From the NCBI GenBank assembly GCA_027577595.1, contig JANBRJ010000073.1, forward strand, positions 25,999 to 89,998: a DNA stretch of 64,000 nt, given 5' to 3'. The notes under the pieces are model-generated. The model did not search any database, was not told the DNA's origin, and worked only from the letters and a program-made list of their open reading frames with translations. Made by a program: the position numbers and the translations under genes. This stretch comes from Coemansia sp. RSA 487. Taxonomy: Eukaryota; Kickxellomycota; Kickxellomycetes; Kickxellales; Kickxellaceae. Numbering within the stretch: position 1 is the first letter of the stretch; each line of letters opens with the position of its first letter. Of this stretch, positions 1 through 11,514 are shown piece after piece.

Positions 1-699
1 CCCACGGACAGCCCCAAAAGCAAACCAAGCACTCTATTAACATGGATTGCGCTTTGTAAGAGCACTTACTTCCAAAAAGATGGCTCTCGTCCCTGTTCCC
101 ATTGGCAAGACAATGCACAAATGGAAAAAAAAGTAGGGAGTGATTCAACAATCGCGGGTCATGGGCTCCTTCAAGACGCAATTTCCGCTCCTTCTCCTAT
201 CAGCCATTAGTATACCAATCAATTCGAGACTATAGACAGCTACTGTTATTTGATTTCCTGCTTTTGAGGTGCAAGCAAGCATAGTTGCCGTTGCTGTGCG
301 ACTGTGCAACATGTGTTTCTTACATCCACATTGTCTATAATCTGCTTGTGCCGATGTCTGAGGCTTGGGTCTTGGGTCCTGGCGTCCGAATACCGGCACC
401 ATGCTTTCAACTGCTATTTTTCCATCCTGCCGTATCGCTGTGTCTTCTTTTCCATTTATTGCCAAGATGCTCATACTGCTAGTGTCTATATAAATTATAG
501 TATAGTCCATCCGGCATGGGGCGCAGCATGATCTCCCTATTTTAAACTGACTTTTAGTTTTTAGTCCCTAGCATGCAAATCTCTTTCTCTTCCGCGTTAC
601 CAGTTGCTTATTGCTTATTTTCTACATTCGGAGCTTTTACATATACTGTGTACTAAATATAAAATTTAGCTTTTTTAAACACTTTAGGCTCTCTCAAAG
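1..699. other. Left-edge stretch without a supported gene
   Basis: Only short overlapping ORFs occur here, with no recognisable domain and unlike compositions on the two strands. The last 100 bases are AT-rich and end directly before the ATG of the transporter gene at 700, so they probably hold its promoter and leader. A gene that is mostly outside the window cannot be excluded. Confidence 0.5.
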
Positions 700-2115
700 A
701 TGAGATATCATAGCCCATACACTCAGATTGGTCTCATTTCTGTGACTCTACTTCTAACCCATGCAATTACCGTTCTTCTCCAGTATTATTTGCTACAAAC
801 AATGCCATACAATGACAACCCAACTTACGATACGTACTGGCCGACAAGCGCAGTCTCGTGCGTTTCTGGATTCGTCAGCATATTCCTCATAAATCTTATC
901 GGCCTTCGTGTCATATTTATAGTCCATAGTCTGATAAGCGTCATTTATGCCAGCTCTATCGTTGTGGGATACCAGTACAAGCAATATACATTCCACAAGG
1001 TGCTTTATATAATATCAAGTGGCTCGTACAATGTTACAAGGGTGGCTGTTATAGTCGTAATGCTAGCATATGCGAGCGAGCGGTGGAAGGCGCGTGCTCT
1101 CGGAATCTTTCTGTTTATCGAGTACATGTCTCTGACAATGGGCGATGTCATCGCCATTACCCACAGAAAGGACAGCTGGAATCACAGGTTCCACACGTCA
1201 GTTGCTCTGCTCATCATGACCTGCTTTGCACCCTTTGTTGCCGTAGCCATTGCTCCGGCTGAATCTATAGTGCGCAACAGCGGCGTCTACGTAATTGCGC
1301 GCACGACAAACATCCTTACCGAGATCGTTGAAACCCTAAAGATCTTCAAAAGCAAGTACATGCTGCTCTTGCTACCCTACATGTTTTGCTATCCGTTCGC
1401 TTACAGCACATGTGCTGTTCTGCTGAATGATGTTGTGACGATTATTCTCTATGACCTAGGCAAGCTCTTTGTTATTGTACTGGGGCTAATGCTTGATATT
1501 CAATGGTCCACACGGCGAATGCGCGCATTCGTTGGGTACGCCAACCTCTGGCTATTCTTTACTCTGTCGATTATTTTTACAATGCTGACCCGCATGTACC
1601 ATGATTCGTGGAAGCTGGCAAACCCCCACTCAAACGGCCAGCAGCTTTCCACAATATTCACAGCACACTCAATCGAACGGAGTCTCGCATACACGGCACT
1701 CTTTTTCACAGGAATAGCGTCCAGCATGATTGAACTGTTTGGACTCTGGGTGATCGGTACGCTAACAAATGATATGCGCTCCTGCTGTCGCTTTGTCGGA
1801 ACCTTCCACAGCGTTATGTATATCGGTGGAATGCTTGGCATCCAGGTGGCCCACCACACGCCCTTTACATTTATTGGTGCCAACTTGCCCATGATCATCG
1901 GTAACGCTATGACATATGTTTCGCTTATCTGTCTTTACTTTGTTATCCGCCGTATTACTGATACCAATGACTGGATTTTGGGAAGGATTTCCACAGCTAA
2001 TGCTGACTGTGCTGACTTTGATAGCGCCGCTTCCGATCGGAGCTCCGAAACATACATGGTTATCACTGATGTAAAATACAGACACGAAGAACATCCACGG
2101 GAGCAAACTGTTTGA
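700..2115 (+). CDS. MFS-type multi-pass membrane transporter (UNC93-like)
   Basis: A 471-residue integral membrane protein with roughly ten to twelve hydrophobic segments spread over residues 10-440 and a short hydrophilic tail after about 435. The arrangement, two halves joined by a charged loop near residues 190-215, and the length fit the fungal MFS group related to UNC-93 proteins. Substrate cannot be told from sequence. The start is the ATG after an AT-rich leader; no intron is needed. It stands alone, with almost 2 kb of gene-free DNA after it, at the edge of an accessory-looking region. Family assignment rests on topology and general similarity rather than a diagnostic motif, so another polytopic family is possible. 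Confidence 0.6.
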   Translation: MRYHSPYTQIGLISVTLLLTHAITVLLQYYLLQTMPYNDNPTYDTYWPTSAVSCVSGFVSIFLINLIGLRVIFIVHSLISVIYASSIVVGYQYKQYTFHKVLYIISSGSYNVTRVAVIVVMLAYASERWKARALGIFLFIEYMSLTMGDVIAITHRKDSWNHRFHTSVALLIMTCFAPFVAVAIAPAESIVRNSGVYVIARTTNILTEIVETLKIFKSKYMLLLLPYMFCYPFAYSTCAVLLNDVVTIILYDLGKLFVIVLGLMLDIQWSTRRMRAFVGYANLWLFFTLSIIFTMLTRMYHDSWKLANPHSNGQQLSTIFTAHSIERSLAYTALFFTGIASSMIELFGLWVIGTLTNDMRSCCRFVGTFHSVMYIGGMLGIQVAHHTPFTFIGANLPMIIGNAMTYVSLICLYFVIRRITDTNDWILGRISTANADCADFDSAASDRSSETYMVITDVKYRHEEHPREQTV

Positions 2116-4058
2116 GCTCTTTTTATTTAGATTTTTCCATGCCATACACTCAAAAATGGTTGTTTATAATATAGGCTATATAAATGGACGACAGCCAACT
2201 CATATGGCAGGGGTTTTTATCAAACTAAATAATATGAATATGGAACAAATTGAGTTTAAGCTAGTCAGTAAAGCTATATTTTGATTTTGACAAAGCTTCA
2301 TTATCTTTCTTGACGTTATTCTGCCAGCTGGCTGCCCTTGTGTACTTCTTGGGATGGTGATGCTAGGGATTGCGACACCGCTTAGAGCCCTAGTATGTGT
2401 CTGGCAAAAATGACACACGTTGCTCCGCAAAGCCAGAATAAGCTCCACCACTTGTGCTCCAGATACATTAGTGTGTGAGTATTTATACCCTAGTATATAT
2501 ATATATATATACACTCTCATTTGTTAATATGTTTCGACAGGCATAAAACCAATGTGTTAAGAATATAGACTACTTGTGCTACTGCTACTTTCACAATAAT
2601 TGTTATTAGTTCAAAGTGGTTTTGAAACGGAACTAACGTTCCTTGTATCTTTTCATGAGCATCCTGGCATTTATAGCCGTACAAACACTACAAAAACTGA
2701 ACTAGATAATTGGGAAGTATACGATATATGCTTCCCAACAATATGACTGACTCGCACAGAGTCAACTATACTGTGGCTTGGATCGGCATCGAGTCATTAT
2801 CACAGTAGTGGTCAGGCTTACATCATGGGTTATATCGACCATATAGCCGTCCATGTCGATTGCCAGCGCCTAGTCCGTCAGAATAAAAAGGAGGATAATG
2901 ATGCAAAAGATACAAACCGATCATCGTGAAGACTTAAAAACAAAGTAGTCTCAACATGTTTTGATGTGGTAAAAAGATGAGGAAATGTTGACAATGCCGT
3001 AGGCATTTTATACTTGTCCCGTTGCCAGCTTCGAATTCCGGTAAAGCCTAATTTCAAAGTCTAGGGTCCGATACCCTGTGTCGAAATTGCCCACTTTGAG
3101 CGTGTAAGAAACCGTGCTTAATGAACAAAAGGGTCCGTTCCTGAATGCTTGCTCAAACTTGGCCAATCATTCGCTGGAACCGGGCAAGTCGACTTGGCAC
3201 GTCGTGCCTTGAACAATGAACCATATGCATAGAGAAAACCATCAAGTCCCTTTCCAGACCTCTCTTAAAAATCGTATGGCTCTTTTTTATTTGAACGCTC
3301 CATGAAGGAACAGTCTATTTTCAAAGAGGCTATTTATTGAGCAATAATCAGCTTGTTGACCTGCATATTTTTTGTTCAGACCTTGGGCTGCTGTTCCAGT
3401 CTGGTCGCGCACAAGCCAAGTACGCGAAATAATGAAGAAACTAAAGCACACACGAAACGCAAAGCAAGTCAGCTAAAGCATGAATATACGTAAACTGGAG
3501 CATGTTTTGCAGCTATTTGAAAACAAGAAGCCTTCAAGAAAGCTGAACGCCAAAATAAACCGTGCTTTTATTTTTGGACCACCATAACGAAATGACTTTG
3601 AATCAAAAAAGACTTGCCATTCCATTCCCACACATACATGAGAAGAAACCACATTTGGCAACTGAATGGCTGCTAATTTCGGCTCAATCAGTATAAACCG
3701 ACTACAAAATACCAGGAATCTGGAGCTTCACAAACACAAGGAACGGGTGTTCCGGAACCCTGCACACGCGTCTCCTTTTCTCCCCTTTTCTTCTGCTTAA
3801 CTCAACAAGTGCAAGCAAAAACTAAGGCTGTGTAAAAAGCTCTACATTTTTTGAGTTTTAGGAAAATTCTTGGCTCGGTCTCAGCTGCTTGCTTCACACG
3901 ACGCTAGGAAGCTTTTGTAAGGAGAATGGAAAAATGATTTTTATTTTGCTGATGACTTGGATTTGAAACCTTCAATGCCATCTACTTTTCTCTTATCTTT
4001 CCTTCAACATTTGCCATTCTTTTTCTTGAAACTATTATCTCATTACATTGGATTTTGA
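2116..4058. other. Gene-free AT-rich stretch, about 1.9 kb
   Basis: No ORF longer than about 106 codons and no domain is seen. A (TA)9 tract sits at 2494-2511. On the minus strand near 2820-2870 a short in-frame peptide containing DMDGY resembles one at 16950-17000, which may be a relic of a shared sequence. The last 150 bases are pyrimidine-rich and precede the repeat ORF that follows. Confidence 0.5.
2494..2511. repeat. (TA)9 microsatellite
   Basis: Uninterrupted TA dinucleotides in a gene-free region; read directly from the sequence. Confidence 0.9.
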
Positions 4059-4725
4059 GTTGTACATCCCGAACTTGAACGTTTGTATCTGCCTCCCAAT
4101 AACGATGTGCGTGCTCCACCAGCATCGTCAACAACTACACATGTCGCGTTTGCTGAAGCTAAACCAGCAGTTCCACATTATGCCCTGCAAACTGGGGAAT
4201 ACATCAATAGCTGCAACAAACCTAAATGCAGTGGCGATGAGATTATGGCAGCGCCAATCAACACCCGCACCGCATTCTCCGGATCCAAGCCAGCTGGATC
4301 GGTTAGCCAGATCAGAAAATCTGCCAGCATTCGCGTTTTCTTGAGGAATGGAGTTTACGCATCTACTTTTGTCCCCCAGTCGCTCGGCGCGCATTATGCA
4401 CAACCGACATCAGCACGCACTAACGACTGTGCAAAGCGTGTATGCACTGGCTACAATCCAGCAAATAATCCAATCAATACACGCTCCATCCTCTCGAGCC
4501 CCATTCGTGACTTCAAATCTCCAGATAACAAGACGCCCGTGCACTCGATCATCAACGGCTACTTATATATCATCGCCTGGATTCAAGCCGGTTGGTGCCC
4601 ACTATGCACTGCCGACAGCGTCACGTACCGGCAGCTGCGCAAGGCCATCCTGCACCTGCTATAAGCCGTCAAAGGCGCTATCTCCTACCTGCGCCTTTAT
4701 CTCCTCTGGAGCTAGCTGGCCGTAA
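4059..4725 (+). pseudogene. Degraded ORF with three ~210-bp tandem repeats of a Cys-containing module
   Basis: Three diverged copies of a module start near 4172, 4390 and 4599, spaced 218 and 209 bp apart. Each encodes HYA, then T, then a pair of cysteines four residues apart (C-x-x-x-C) and a following Pro, as in HYAQPT...CAKRVC and HYALPT...CARPSC. Copies one and two share one reading frame (open from 4059 to 4664), while copy three is read in the next frame, so there is a frameshift or an intron between about 4500 and 4600. Neither frame begins with an ATG. The open frame is preceded by a long pyrimidine tract and ends in a donor-like GTAAGT near 4722, so a spliced gene with missing 5' and 3' exons is an alternative to a pseudogene. 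I do not recognise the module; a secreted Cys-rich repeat protein is a guess. Confidence 0.4.
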
Positions 4726-5235
4726 GTATTATTGCTTTATTTCTTTTCATGAATGATGATAAGCCGCAGGTATCCATTTGCTAGTTCCTGTGATATTCCC
4801 TTTTGCCAAATAGTATCATTGCATGTACGTATGCCATCCTCAATGGTCATCACTTCTCTCGATTAATTTATTATGAACTGTTTTTGATATCATATACCCT
4901 TTGTGCCGATATGTTGTGATTTCTTGATCCGTTGTTTCTTTTTCATTCGGTGTGGCTTTCATAGAAACGCAGCATTAAACAGTAGCTTTAAAGAAGTCGT
5001 TTATCCATTTATCGTGTGACTTGTCATTATTTGATAAAAAATTGCCAATTTATTCAGCTGAATTTTTCCCATATGCCACATAGCCCCCTTGCCTTATCTG
5101 ATACATGCATGTACGAGTCAACATTTGACCATAATTAAATACCATTAGCATCATCGACTCTTGTTTTCACCTTAGTTGATGCATCCTTTATTTTTTCTCG
5201 CTTCCTTAACCTTTAAAGCATTTGTAAATATCACT
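4726..5235. other. Intergenic, probable promoter of the following F-box-like gene
   Basis: AT-rich, no supported ORF. If the repeat ORF before it is spliced, its next exon could begin near 4770 after a CAG. The frame of the next gene is open upstream to 5176, but the family start is at 5236. Confidence 0.4.
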
Positions 5236-6945
5236 ATGTCTCGTTTGTCTCCTTTTCAGAAACTGCCATTACATATCGCCGAAGCAATCGGTCGTTATCA
5301 TATTGGGCTACAACGCCATACTGCTGGCCCTGTTGAATACTATCTCGCATATAAAAAGCGTAAAAGAGAGGAAGCAAGAAAGGCATGGCTTGTGTTGCAC
5401 GACGTCAGCTACACTTGGAGGATACTTGCCCTGGAACAACTCTTCAGAGAGGTAAGTCTGAAGCTTACGACAATCATTGACCAAAGCACATTTATTTCTA
5501 CGATAACGTTGGAGGACGTTACGGAAAATTATTTGGAGATTTGCCCCTACGTCAAAGCGTTCAATATTGAAATTGACAACATCGTTGAGAGACCAAACGA
5601 GGAGCAGTTCCAGACTCTCAAACAGGTGTGGCCCCGCGACCTCGTCTTCCCAAAGGTACTATCATTGTCATTGCGCATTATATACTTGCGGGGAGCCGTT
5701 GGGATAGGCAGTGCAGATAAAGACGCGTACTTTACTTGGGTTATACAGCGTATTCGATCGTCGCTTCCCAACCTTCAGAATGCTACATTGTTGAATTTTG
5801 ATGGCACAAGGCTTTCTATACGCCCGACCACTCTTTTTCCAGGGAAATGGGAATCTGGCCTGTTCTCCGCGGAACTGCTCAGATTATTTAATCGACAACC
5901 ACACGTAAATCCAAATCCAGACTTTATGATCCCCAGTACCTTTATCCATACCGCTCCCGAACTCACTGGCTTTAACTGCGGCAATAAAATGGATAGCGAG
6001 TTTGCGCGTTGGGTCATAAAAATGGAGGCAGTTACACTAGAATCATTGGACTTTGGTGATTGCACACCGGAGACATTCAAGGCCATCATGTTCGATAGCA
6101 ATGGTCAATTGACATTGTTTCCTAGACTCAAAGAGCTAAAAGTCGATATGAAAACAGATGAAACTGGATTCGAAACGGAAAAGACACTAGCCCCGTTTCC
6201 AATACTGCGACGTCTCAGCCTGCATTCAAGCTATATTTTCAATGACGATACGATATTCAGAGGAAATAGTGATACGTTGGTCGATTTGGACATTGCCCTT
6301 GGCACTCTGTGTGTTGGCGTTTTCCAAAAGCACAAAGCGTTTTCAGAAGGAAATTATCTACAGCTCCGCCACGTTACAGTAGCTTTAGCCGATGACGATG
6401 ATGATTATAACGCATTGAGCGCTGAGGATTTCACGCAATCCGCTTTCAGCCTTATTTCGTCAGCAACTCAAACGTTAACGATTGATGCTTGTATTTCATA
6501 CAAACACATCATGGGTGTCATCCCTACATGTTCTTTTGTAGACAACATACAAATCCTTTATCTTCCAAGAGTGAAGCTGAGCCTGCTGGAGATGTTCAAT
6601 ATGATTACGTACTTGCCGAATATGTCAGATTTCTGTTGTTTACTTAGAGAAATTGACTCGGAGCTAGACATAAAGCAAGGTATAGGTATAGCTAACCAGC
6701 TCTATCCACAGTTTTATCCACTTAGCCATCGACTCAAATGCTGGCATGTGGATTTTATACATGAAGGAGCATTTGAGCCTATCGCCGTTTCAGCAGCTAC
6801 GCTTGCTGTTATGTGTCCTAGTCTTACATTTGTTGATTTGTGCTCTGTCCGGGACAGGAGACTCAACGAGATTCGGGATATTCTCGTCAGTTGTTTACAA
6901 GACAAATTCGGCGAAAGGATAAAAAGGCTTTTTGATCGCCATTGA
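5236..6945 (+). CDS. F-box/LRR-like protein, family copy 1
   Basis: A 569-residue protein whose first 45 residues (MSRLSPFQKLPLHIAEAIGR and on) read like a degenerate F-box: a Leu/Pro pair, two helices and an Ala-Trp-Leu-Val-Leu strand. The rest has irregular leucine-rich segments such as LRRLSLHS and LVDLDI. It is clearly paralogous to the minus-strand gene at 7341-9038: both have WLVLxD(I/V)SYxWRILAL near residue 55-70, FRGNSDTL in the middle and a YPLSHRL(K/R)CW block near the end. The upstream ATG at 5176 adds a hydrophobic stretch that the paralogue does not support, so the start at 5236 was chosen. Known F-box proteins recruit targets to SCF ubiquitin ligases; that role here is inferred from family resemblance only. 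Confidence 0.6.
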   Translation: MSRLSPFQKLPLHIAEAIGRYHIGLQRHTAGPVEYYLAYKKRKREEARKAWLVLHDVSYTWRILALEQLFREVSLKLTTIIDQSTFISTITLEDVTENYLEICPYVKAFNIEIDNIVERPNEEQFQTLKQVWPRDLVFPKVLSLSLRIIYLRGAVGIGSADKDAYFTWVIQRIRSSLPNLQNATLLNFDGTRLSIRPTTLFPGKWESGLFSAELLRLFNRQPHVNPNPDFMIPSTFIHTAPELTGFNCGNKMDSEFARWVIKMEAVTLESLDFGDCTPETFKAIMFDSNGQLTLFPRLKELKVDMKTDETGFETEKTLAPFPILRRLSLHSSYIFNDDTIFRGNSDTLVDLDIALGTLCVGVFQKHKAFSEGNYLQLRHVTVALADDDDDYNALSAEDFTQSAFSLISSATQTLTIDACISYKHIMGVIPTCSFVDNIQILYLPRVKLSLLEMFNMITYLPNMSDFCCLLREIDSELDIKQGIGIANQLYPQFYPLSHRLKCWHVDFIHEGAFEPIAVSAATLAVMCPSLTFVDLCSVRDRRLNEIRDILVSCLQDKFGERIKRLFDRH

Positions 6946-7340
6946 ATAGTTTTCAGCTTCAGTATCTTTAGCATCATGCTTTGAATTGGCTATATTCCGA
7001 TTAAGCAAATATTTATTTTGCCAATATTCCTGGGATAACCTGGGTTGTATGCATACTACATGATGTTGTGGTGTTGGCTGCAACTCTATCAGTTGGTGCG
7101 AATTTAGGAATCGCGCCTTTTGAATGCATTCGAGTGGATAATGGTAGCTATTTCATCACATTTGCCTTTTCTAGTCTAAAGCTTACCAAGGAGGTATGAT
7201 TCAGTAAATGCAAGTGGCTTTTTAAACATTCATATTTTCCAGCATTTTCAGAATGACAAAACAGCAGAAGAATTTGAGTGATTCCAAAAGTTAACTTTTT
7301 AAAGGTGATTGCTCGTTTGCGAAGAAAAAACATTAAATGT
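6946..7340. other. Intergenic between convergent paralogues
   Basis: 395 bp between the stop codons of the two F-box-like genes. It holds only short AT-rich ORFs and presumably the two 3' ends. Confidence 0.5.
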
Positions 7341-9038
7341 CTATTCATGGTAAAAGAGCGGCTTTATCTTTGCAGCATACTTTTTGTATCCCTCGGTTAC
7401 AAGAAACATCGATAGCCCATGGTTGTATGATTTTCTTTTGTCGTGCGGCAGGTCTGTAAATGTAAACTTTGTGCAGAGAATCGCAAGGGTTATCGACATC
7501 AATGCAATTGATCTTGTTGTGATGCTATTTGTGTGTGGAAGCATCCAACACCTTAAGCGATGACTTAGCGGATAATAATCGGCGTAAAGATCTTGTATGA
7601 GTTTCTCTCGTTTTTTACTCAGCTCTGGACCAATTCCTCCAGGAAGACACGCAAAGTCCGTCACATTTGGCAAAAGCTTGATAAGATCTAGCATATCCAA
7701 CAAAACCAGCTTTGCTTCTCCCAGATCAAGGACTCGGATATTTTCCACAACACGATTTGTAGTAATTGCATCGGCTAGTGGATGTTGCGGATTATAGTCA
7801 CTAATCTTGAACGATCGGGTTTCTGGTGCTATAAGGCTGGTCGCAAAACTAGCAAACGATTCAATTCCCATCTGTTCTATGTTTATTCTAGAGGTTTTCC
7901 TTGCAGCTATGTGGCGAAGCTTTGAATACTTTCCACCCGAAAACACATTGTACCGCTCCACAATTTCCATGAGGTTGGTATCAAACGTGATGCTTAGGTA
8001 CTCCAAAGTGTCACTGTTTCCTCTAAACAGCGTGTCGTCTGAGAATGTGTATGTAGTCGGCCAATTTAGATGAGTTAAAGCTGGAAATGGAACGATGGAT
8101 TTGTCTAGGCTCAGCATATCTTTGGCTTTAACATATGAAATGAGGTCAAAATCAAGCTTTTGCAGTTTTGGATATGTCATCGGTCGGTTGTCATCGTCGT
8201 AAAATAACTTCCTCAGATTCTCGCAACAAAAATTGACAATATCCAGCGACTCTAGCATAGGTGCAGATATTTGGACAATATAATGAAACAGGTCGATATT
8301 GATCGAGCAGTTAAAGCGCAAGCTGGTAAACCCCGAGAAGTTTTGCATGAATATGCAATTTCTGTCTATATGGATTGAGTTGACGCTGAATTCGAGTCTT
8401 TTCACTTTAGCAAAGATAGATGAGAAAAGGCGATCTGCTTTCAATTCTACGTAGGACAATGCCGTGGATTTTGGCATATACATGTAGGGTATGTTGGAAT
8501 AAATTTTCGCCTGTTGAAGCATAGGGATCGACGTTGGTATATGCTGCGCAATCCAGGTGATCATCTCGCTTTCAGCAACATTGCCTTTTGCATTTAATTG
8601 GAGTATGATGCCAACTAAGCTAATTGACAATGAACGGGCTGAAGGAAACACCAAACCTTCGGGCCAAGCTGTATAGAAGGCCATGAGCTTCTCCTCGCTT
8701 GGTTTATCTGCCAAGTAGCAGATATCAATGTTGACTTTTTTGACATAGTTGTAAAGCTCGATGTTTTTCTTTTTGATACCGCGTGGCAAACGAGCGAATG
8801 TGAATCTGCTTTTCTCGATCCTTGCTGCTACTGTGAACGTAACCTCGTTGCAGAAATAGCTGAGAGCGAGTATTCTCCAGGAATAGCTGATGTCATAAAG
8901 CACAAGCCATGCGTTCTTTTGATGCTTTGATTTTGCTGTTTTAGAGGAGTAGGAAAACCGACTTGTACTGACATAATGTCGAGCAATAGCTTCGGCAACG
9001 TGAAGTGGTAGGGTTTGAAGTGGGGATAAAACAGACAT
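7341..9038 (-). CDS. F-box/LRR-like protein, family copy 2
   Basis: A 565-residue paralogue of the 5236-6945 gene, convergent with it. The N-terminus (MSVLSPLQTLPLHVAEAIAR) aligns with the other copy without gaps, followed by NAWLVLYDISYSWRILAL. The middle contains FRGNSDTLEYLSIT, and the C-terminal block contains YYPLSHRLRCW. The reading frame stays open 96 codons upstream to 9326, but that extension is Phe/Lys-rich, poor-quality coding sequence, and the family start fixes the ATG at 9038. Amino-acid divergence between the two copies is high, so the duplication is old or evolving fast. Function is unknown; the F-box-like N-terminus suggests a substrate adaptor role. Confidence 0.6.
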   Translation of the reverse strand: MSVLSPLQTLPLHVAEAIARHYVSTSRFSYSSKTAKSKHQKNAWLVLYDISYSWRILALSYFCNEVTFTVAARIEKSRFTFARLPRGIKKKNIELYNYVKKVNIDICYLADKPSEEKLMAFYTAWPEGLVFPSARSLSISLVGIILQLNAKGNVAESEMITWIAQHIPTSIPMLQQAKIYSNIPYMYMPKSTALSYVELKADRLFSSIFAKVKRLEFSVNSIHIDRNCIFMQNFSGFTSLRFNCSINIDLFHYIVQISAPMLESLDIVNFCCENLRKLFYDDDNRPMTYPKLQKLDFDLISYVKAKDMLSLDKSIVPFPALTHLNWPTTYTFSDDTLFRGNSDTLEYLSITFDTNLMEIVERYNVFSGGKYSKLRHIAARKTSRINIEQMGIESFASFATSLIAPETRSFKISDYNPQHPLADAITTNRVVENIRVLDLGEAKLVLLDMLDLIKLLPNVTDFACLPGGIGPELSKKREKLIQDLYADYYPLSHRLRCWMLPHTNSITTRSIALMSITLAILCTKFTFTDLPHDKRKSYNHGLSMFLVTEGYKKYAAKIKPLFYHE

Positions 9039-11514
9039 GATAGCAAAAACAAACAAAATCAAAGGATTGTAGAAATAGTACTTATTTAGAGTGGTAAAGA
9101 TGAACTGGGAAGAAAAGAAAAAGAAATGCAGGTTGAGCAAAAACAAACTATTAAAAAAGAATTGGCTGGTTGATGTTTTACTTGTAGGAAAAAATGTGTC
9201 AATGCTGATCTCACTTTTTTGGAAATCTAAAAAGCTTATTGTCACTTTTCTTGTCACTAGGAAAATACATTGCGCAAGCACTTTGGTCTGAGCTTTTTGG
9301 CTCAGTTTATAGCTCAATGGCTTCATTTTCTGTTTATTTTGAAAACCGTTATTGACAATTTTATGGTAAAGGCTAAAAGAACATTATACCGGCCAGAAAA
9401 GATATTGCTTGTTATATAGTCTTTTTTGGTACACGAGCTATTTGTACCAGTGGTCGGTGATTAAATCCACAGAAGCCAAACATTCTTACAGATACGCACA
9501 CTCCTGCCCATGCAATCGATAGAGCCTACATCACAGTATGATACTGCAGCCGTCGTTCGAGCCTTGCTGCTGACTTGTATTTTGATTTTGTTACGAGTTT
9601 TCAAGAATGATTGACACAGAGTATGCGCCTGCCACGCTATCATCTTTGATGGGCATTGCTCTTTAGTTCATATAGTAAACTTGAATATATTATCCTACAG
9701 GTGTTTAAATACGAAGGGTAGAATTGAAAAAGGAATATGTTTGTAAATGAAAAGCATTTGTAGCATTAGGAATGTTAAGGTAGCATTATTTTCATATAAT
9801 GGCGTTGCACAGAATCAGCTGTGTTTGTAAGAAGATACCATGTCCATGTGTTTTGCTGTTAGTAAACAATAACGTCCGTTGCCAAGTTATACTAGCAATC
9901 CGTAGCCAAATCACCATCAACATTCGCAGCTTTCCACTTCCCAGACATTATTGTGCGTGTTTTGACAGCCTTCAGCCTGTCCAAAGCGCTTGGTTAGATT
10001 TATAAAACAATCCAACTGGTTGTGGGAAAATCAAAGAATCACTGGAAAGAAAGATGTTGGTCCATATTATATCGATGAAACATTTTTGATCAGTTGGAAA
10101 GAAAGATACGAAATTATGTCGCCCTTTATCATCTACATGTGCATTATATTCGCATGCTAAAAAAGAAAAATTAAGGATTACAGCATCAGAAATCATCCTG
10201 TCTTGTCATAAACTATGAAACAAGACATCCACTCTTGTGACAGCCTACGATGATGCTACTACTAACAAACCACAGCTAATTCTAGACCATACTTCCTTCG
10301 TGAAGAAGATTAATAAATACGACATGAACCCCAATACCGCGGTTATTCTGCTGATGAGTAAAAGTGAAAAGTAAGCTAAACGAGGCATTTTGTAGGTATT
10401 ATTACAGAGACGGTTTGTATCTGTCAGTACGAGCATCAATTCTTGACCTAAATGTACGCGACAAGATAATTGTGATTATAGCAAACTTATATTTATCTGA
10501 ATCGCCAGTGAAAGTAAGTTATCCTGATACAGCTTCTACTTGATGGCGGAACATTACACAAGCAATATTTTCAATGATGATACACCCACCAGTATTGACC
10601 ATCTCTTAGGAGAATGATACAGATGCTGGTTACGGTCAAAGTTATAAAGTGAAACAAGTGGAATCTAGCCAATTACAATAACAGAATGAGTAATAAAATA
10701 AAAACTCAGTATCTAGCGCCGTCATGGGTGAGTCCGAAAAATTATGTCAGAACCAAAGTATATCTCTCCTGCATTCAATGCCATGGAATTGTTAGTGAAT
10801 AAAGTTGACTGATAAAATATAATGAAAAAGGAAACCAATAAAAGTGAAAAAGCAACAAAATGAATCAAAAGCTCACGATAAATCAACCTCTTGTAAATAT
10901 TATTATCCAAGTGGAAATAATATCAGTGTGAAATTTTAAACGTTAGCAAGGAATCCCAGCTTCGCTTGCAAGATCAGCGATTCGTTTTAAACGCTTTTAA
11001 AGCATCCAAACGATCTGCAGTGGAAATGACTGGAGCATACCAGAATATTTATTTTGCGGATGATGTCAGTCAGCTATCATCGCCATACTATGCAATCGCT
11101 GAGATCGACAACCAATGAATCATGTCACTACAATACTGGTGCTGAGCCAGTATACAGTATATAATATCACACATGCAATGGGCCAAGCAGGAAGCCATAT
11201 AAGCCAGAAATTGATCTTCCAATTTTGCAATCAGTTAACTTGGATGTATAGCTTGCTACAAAGCGGTTTACGAGCATTTTAAACAGGTTTCAGCAAACAT
11301 CTTTTAAAACAAACCACTTGTGCATAAACTCAATTGTAATAACCTTTTTAGTATTACGTTTGCTACCCTTTTGCACTTCCATTCAAAGGCGCTGCGGTAA
11401 CGCAAATTTATATTATTTGGAATCCAAAACATTTATAAAAGACTACAGCTTTTAACATCATTTCCCTTTTTAGCCAGTGGGTTTATTGCCACTAAAGCTT
11501 TTCACTTTACATAG
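9039..11514. other. Gene-free AT-rich stretch, about 2.5 kb
   Basis: Longest gene-free interval of the window. No ORF above about 75 codons other than the non-family upstream extension of the preceding gene, and no repeat, tRNA or transposon hallmark. The end near 11390-11514 leads into the ABC transporter ATG. It may contain decayed sequence that I cannot recognise. Confidence 0.5.

Noticed and set aside
7341-9326. Longer version of the F-box-like gene starting at 9326
   Set aside because: The extra 96 residues are not shared with the paralogue and look like AT-rich leader; the family start is at 9038.
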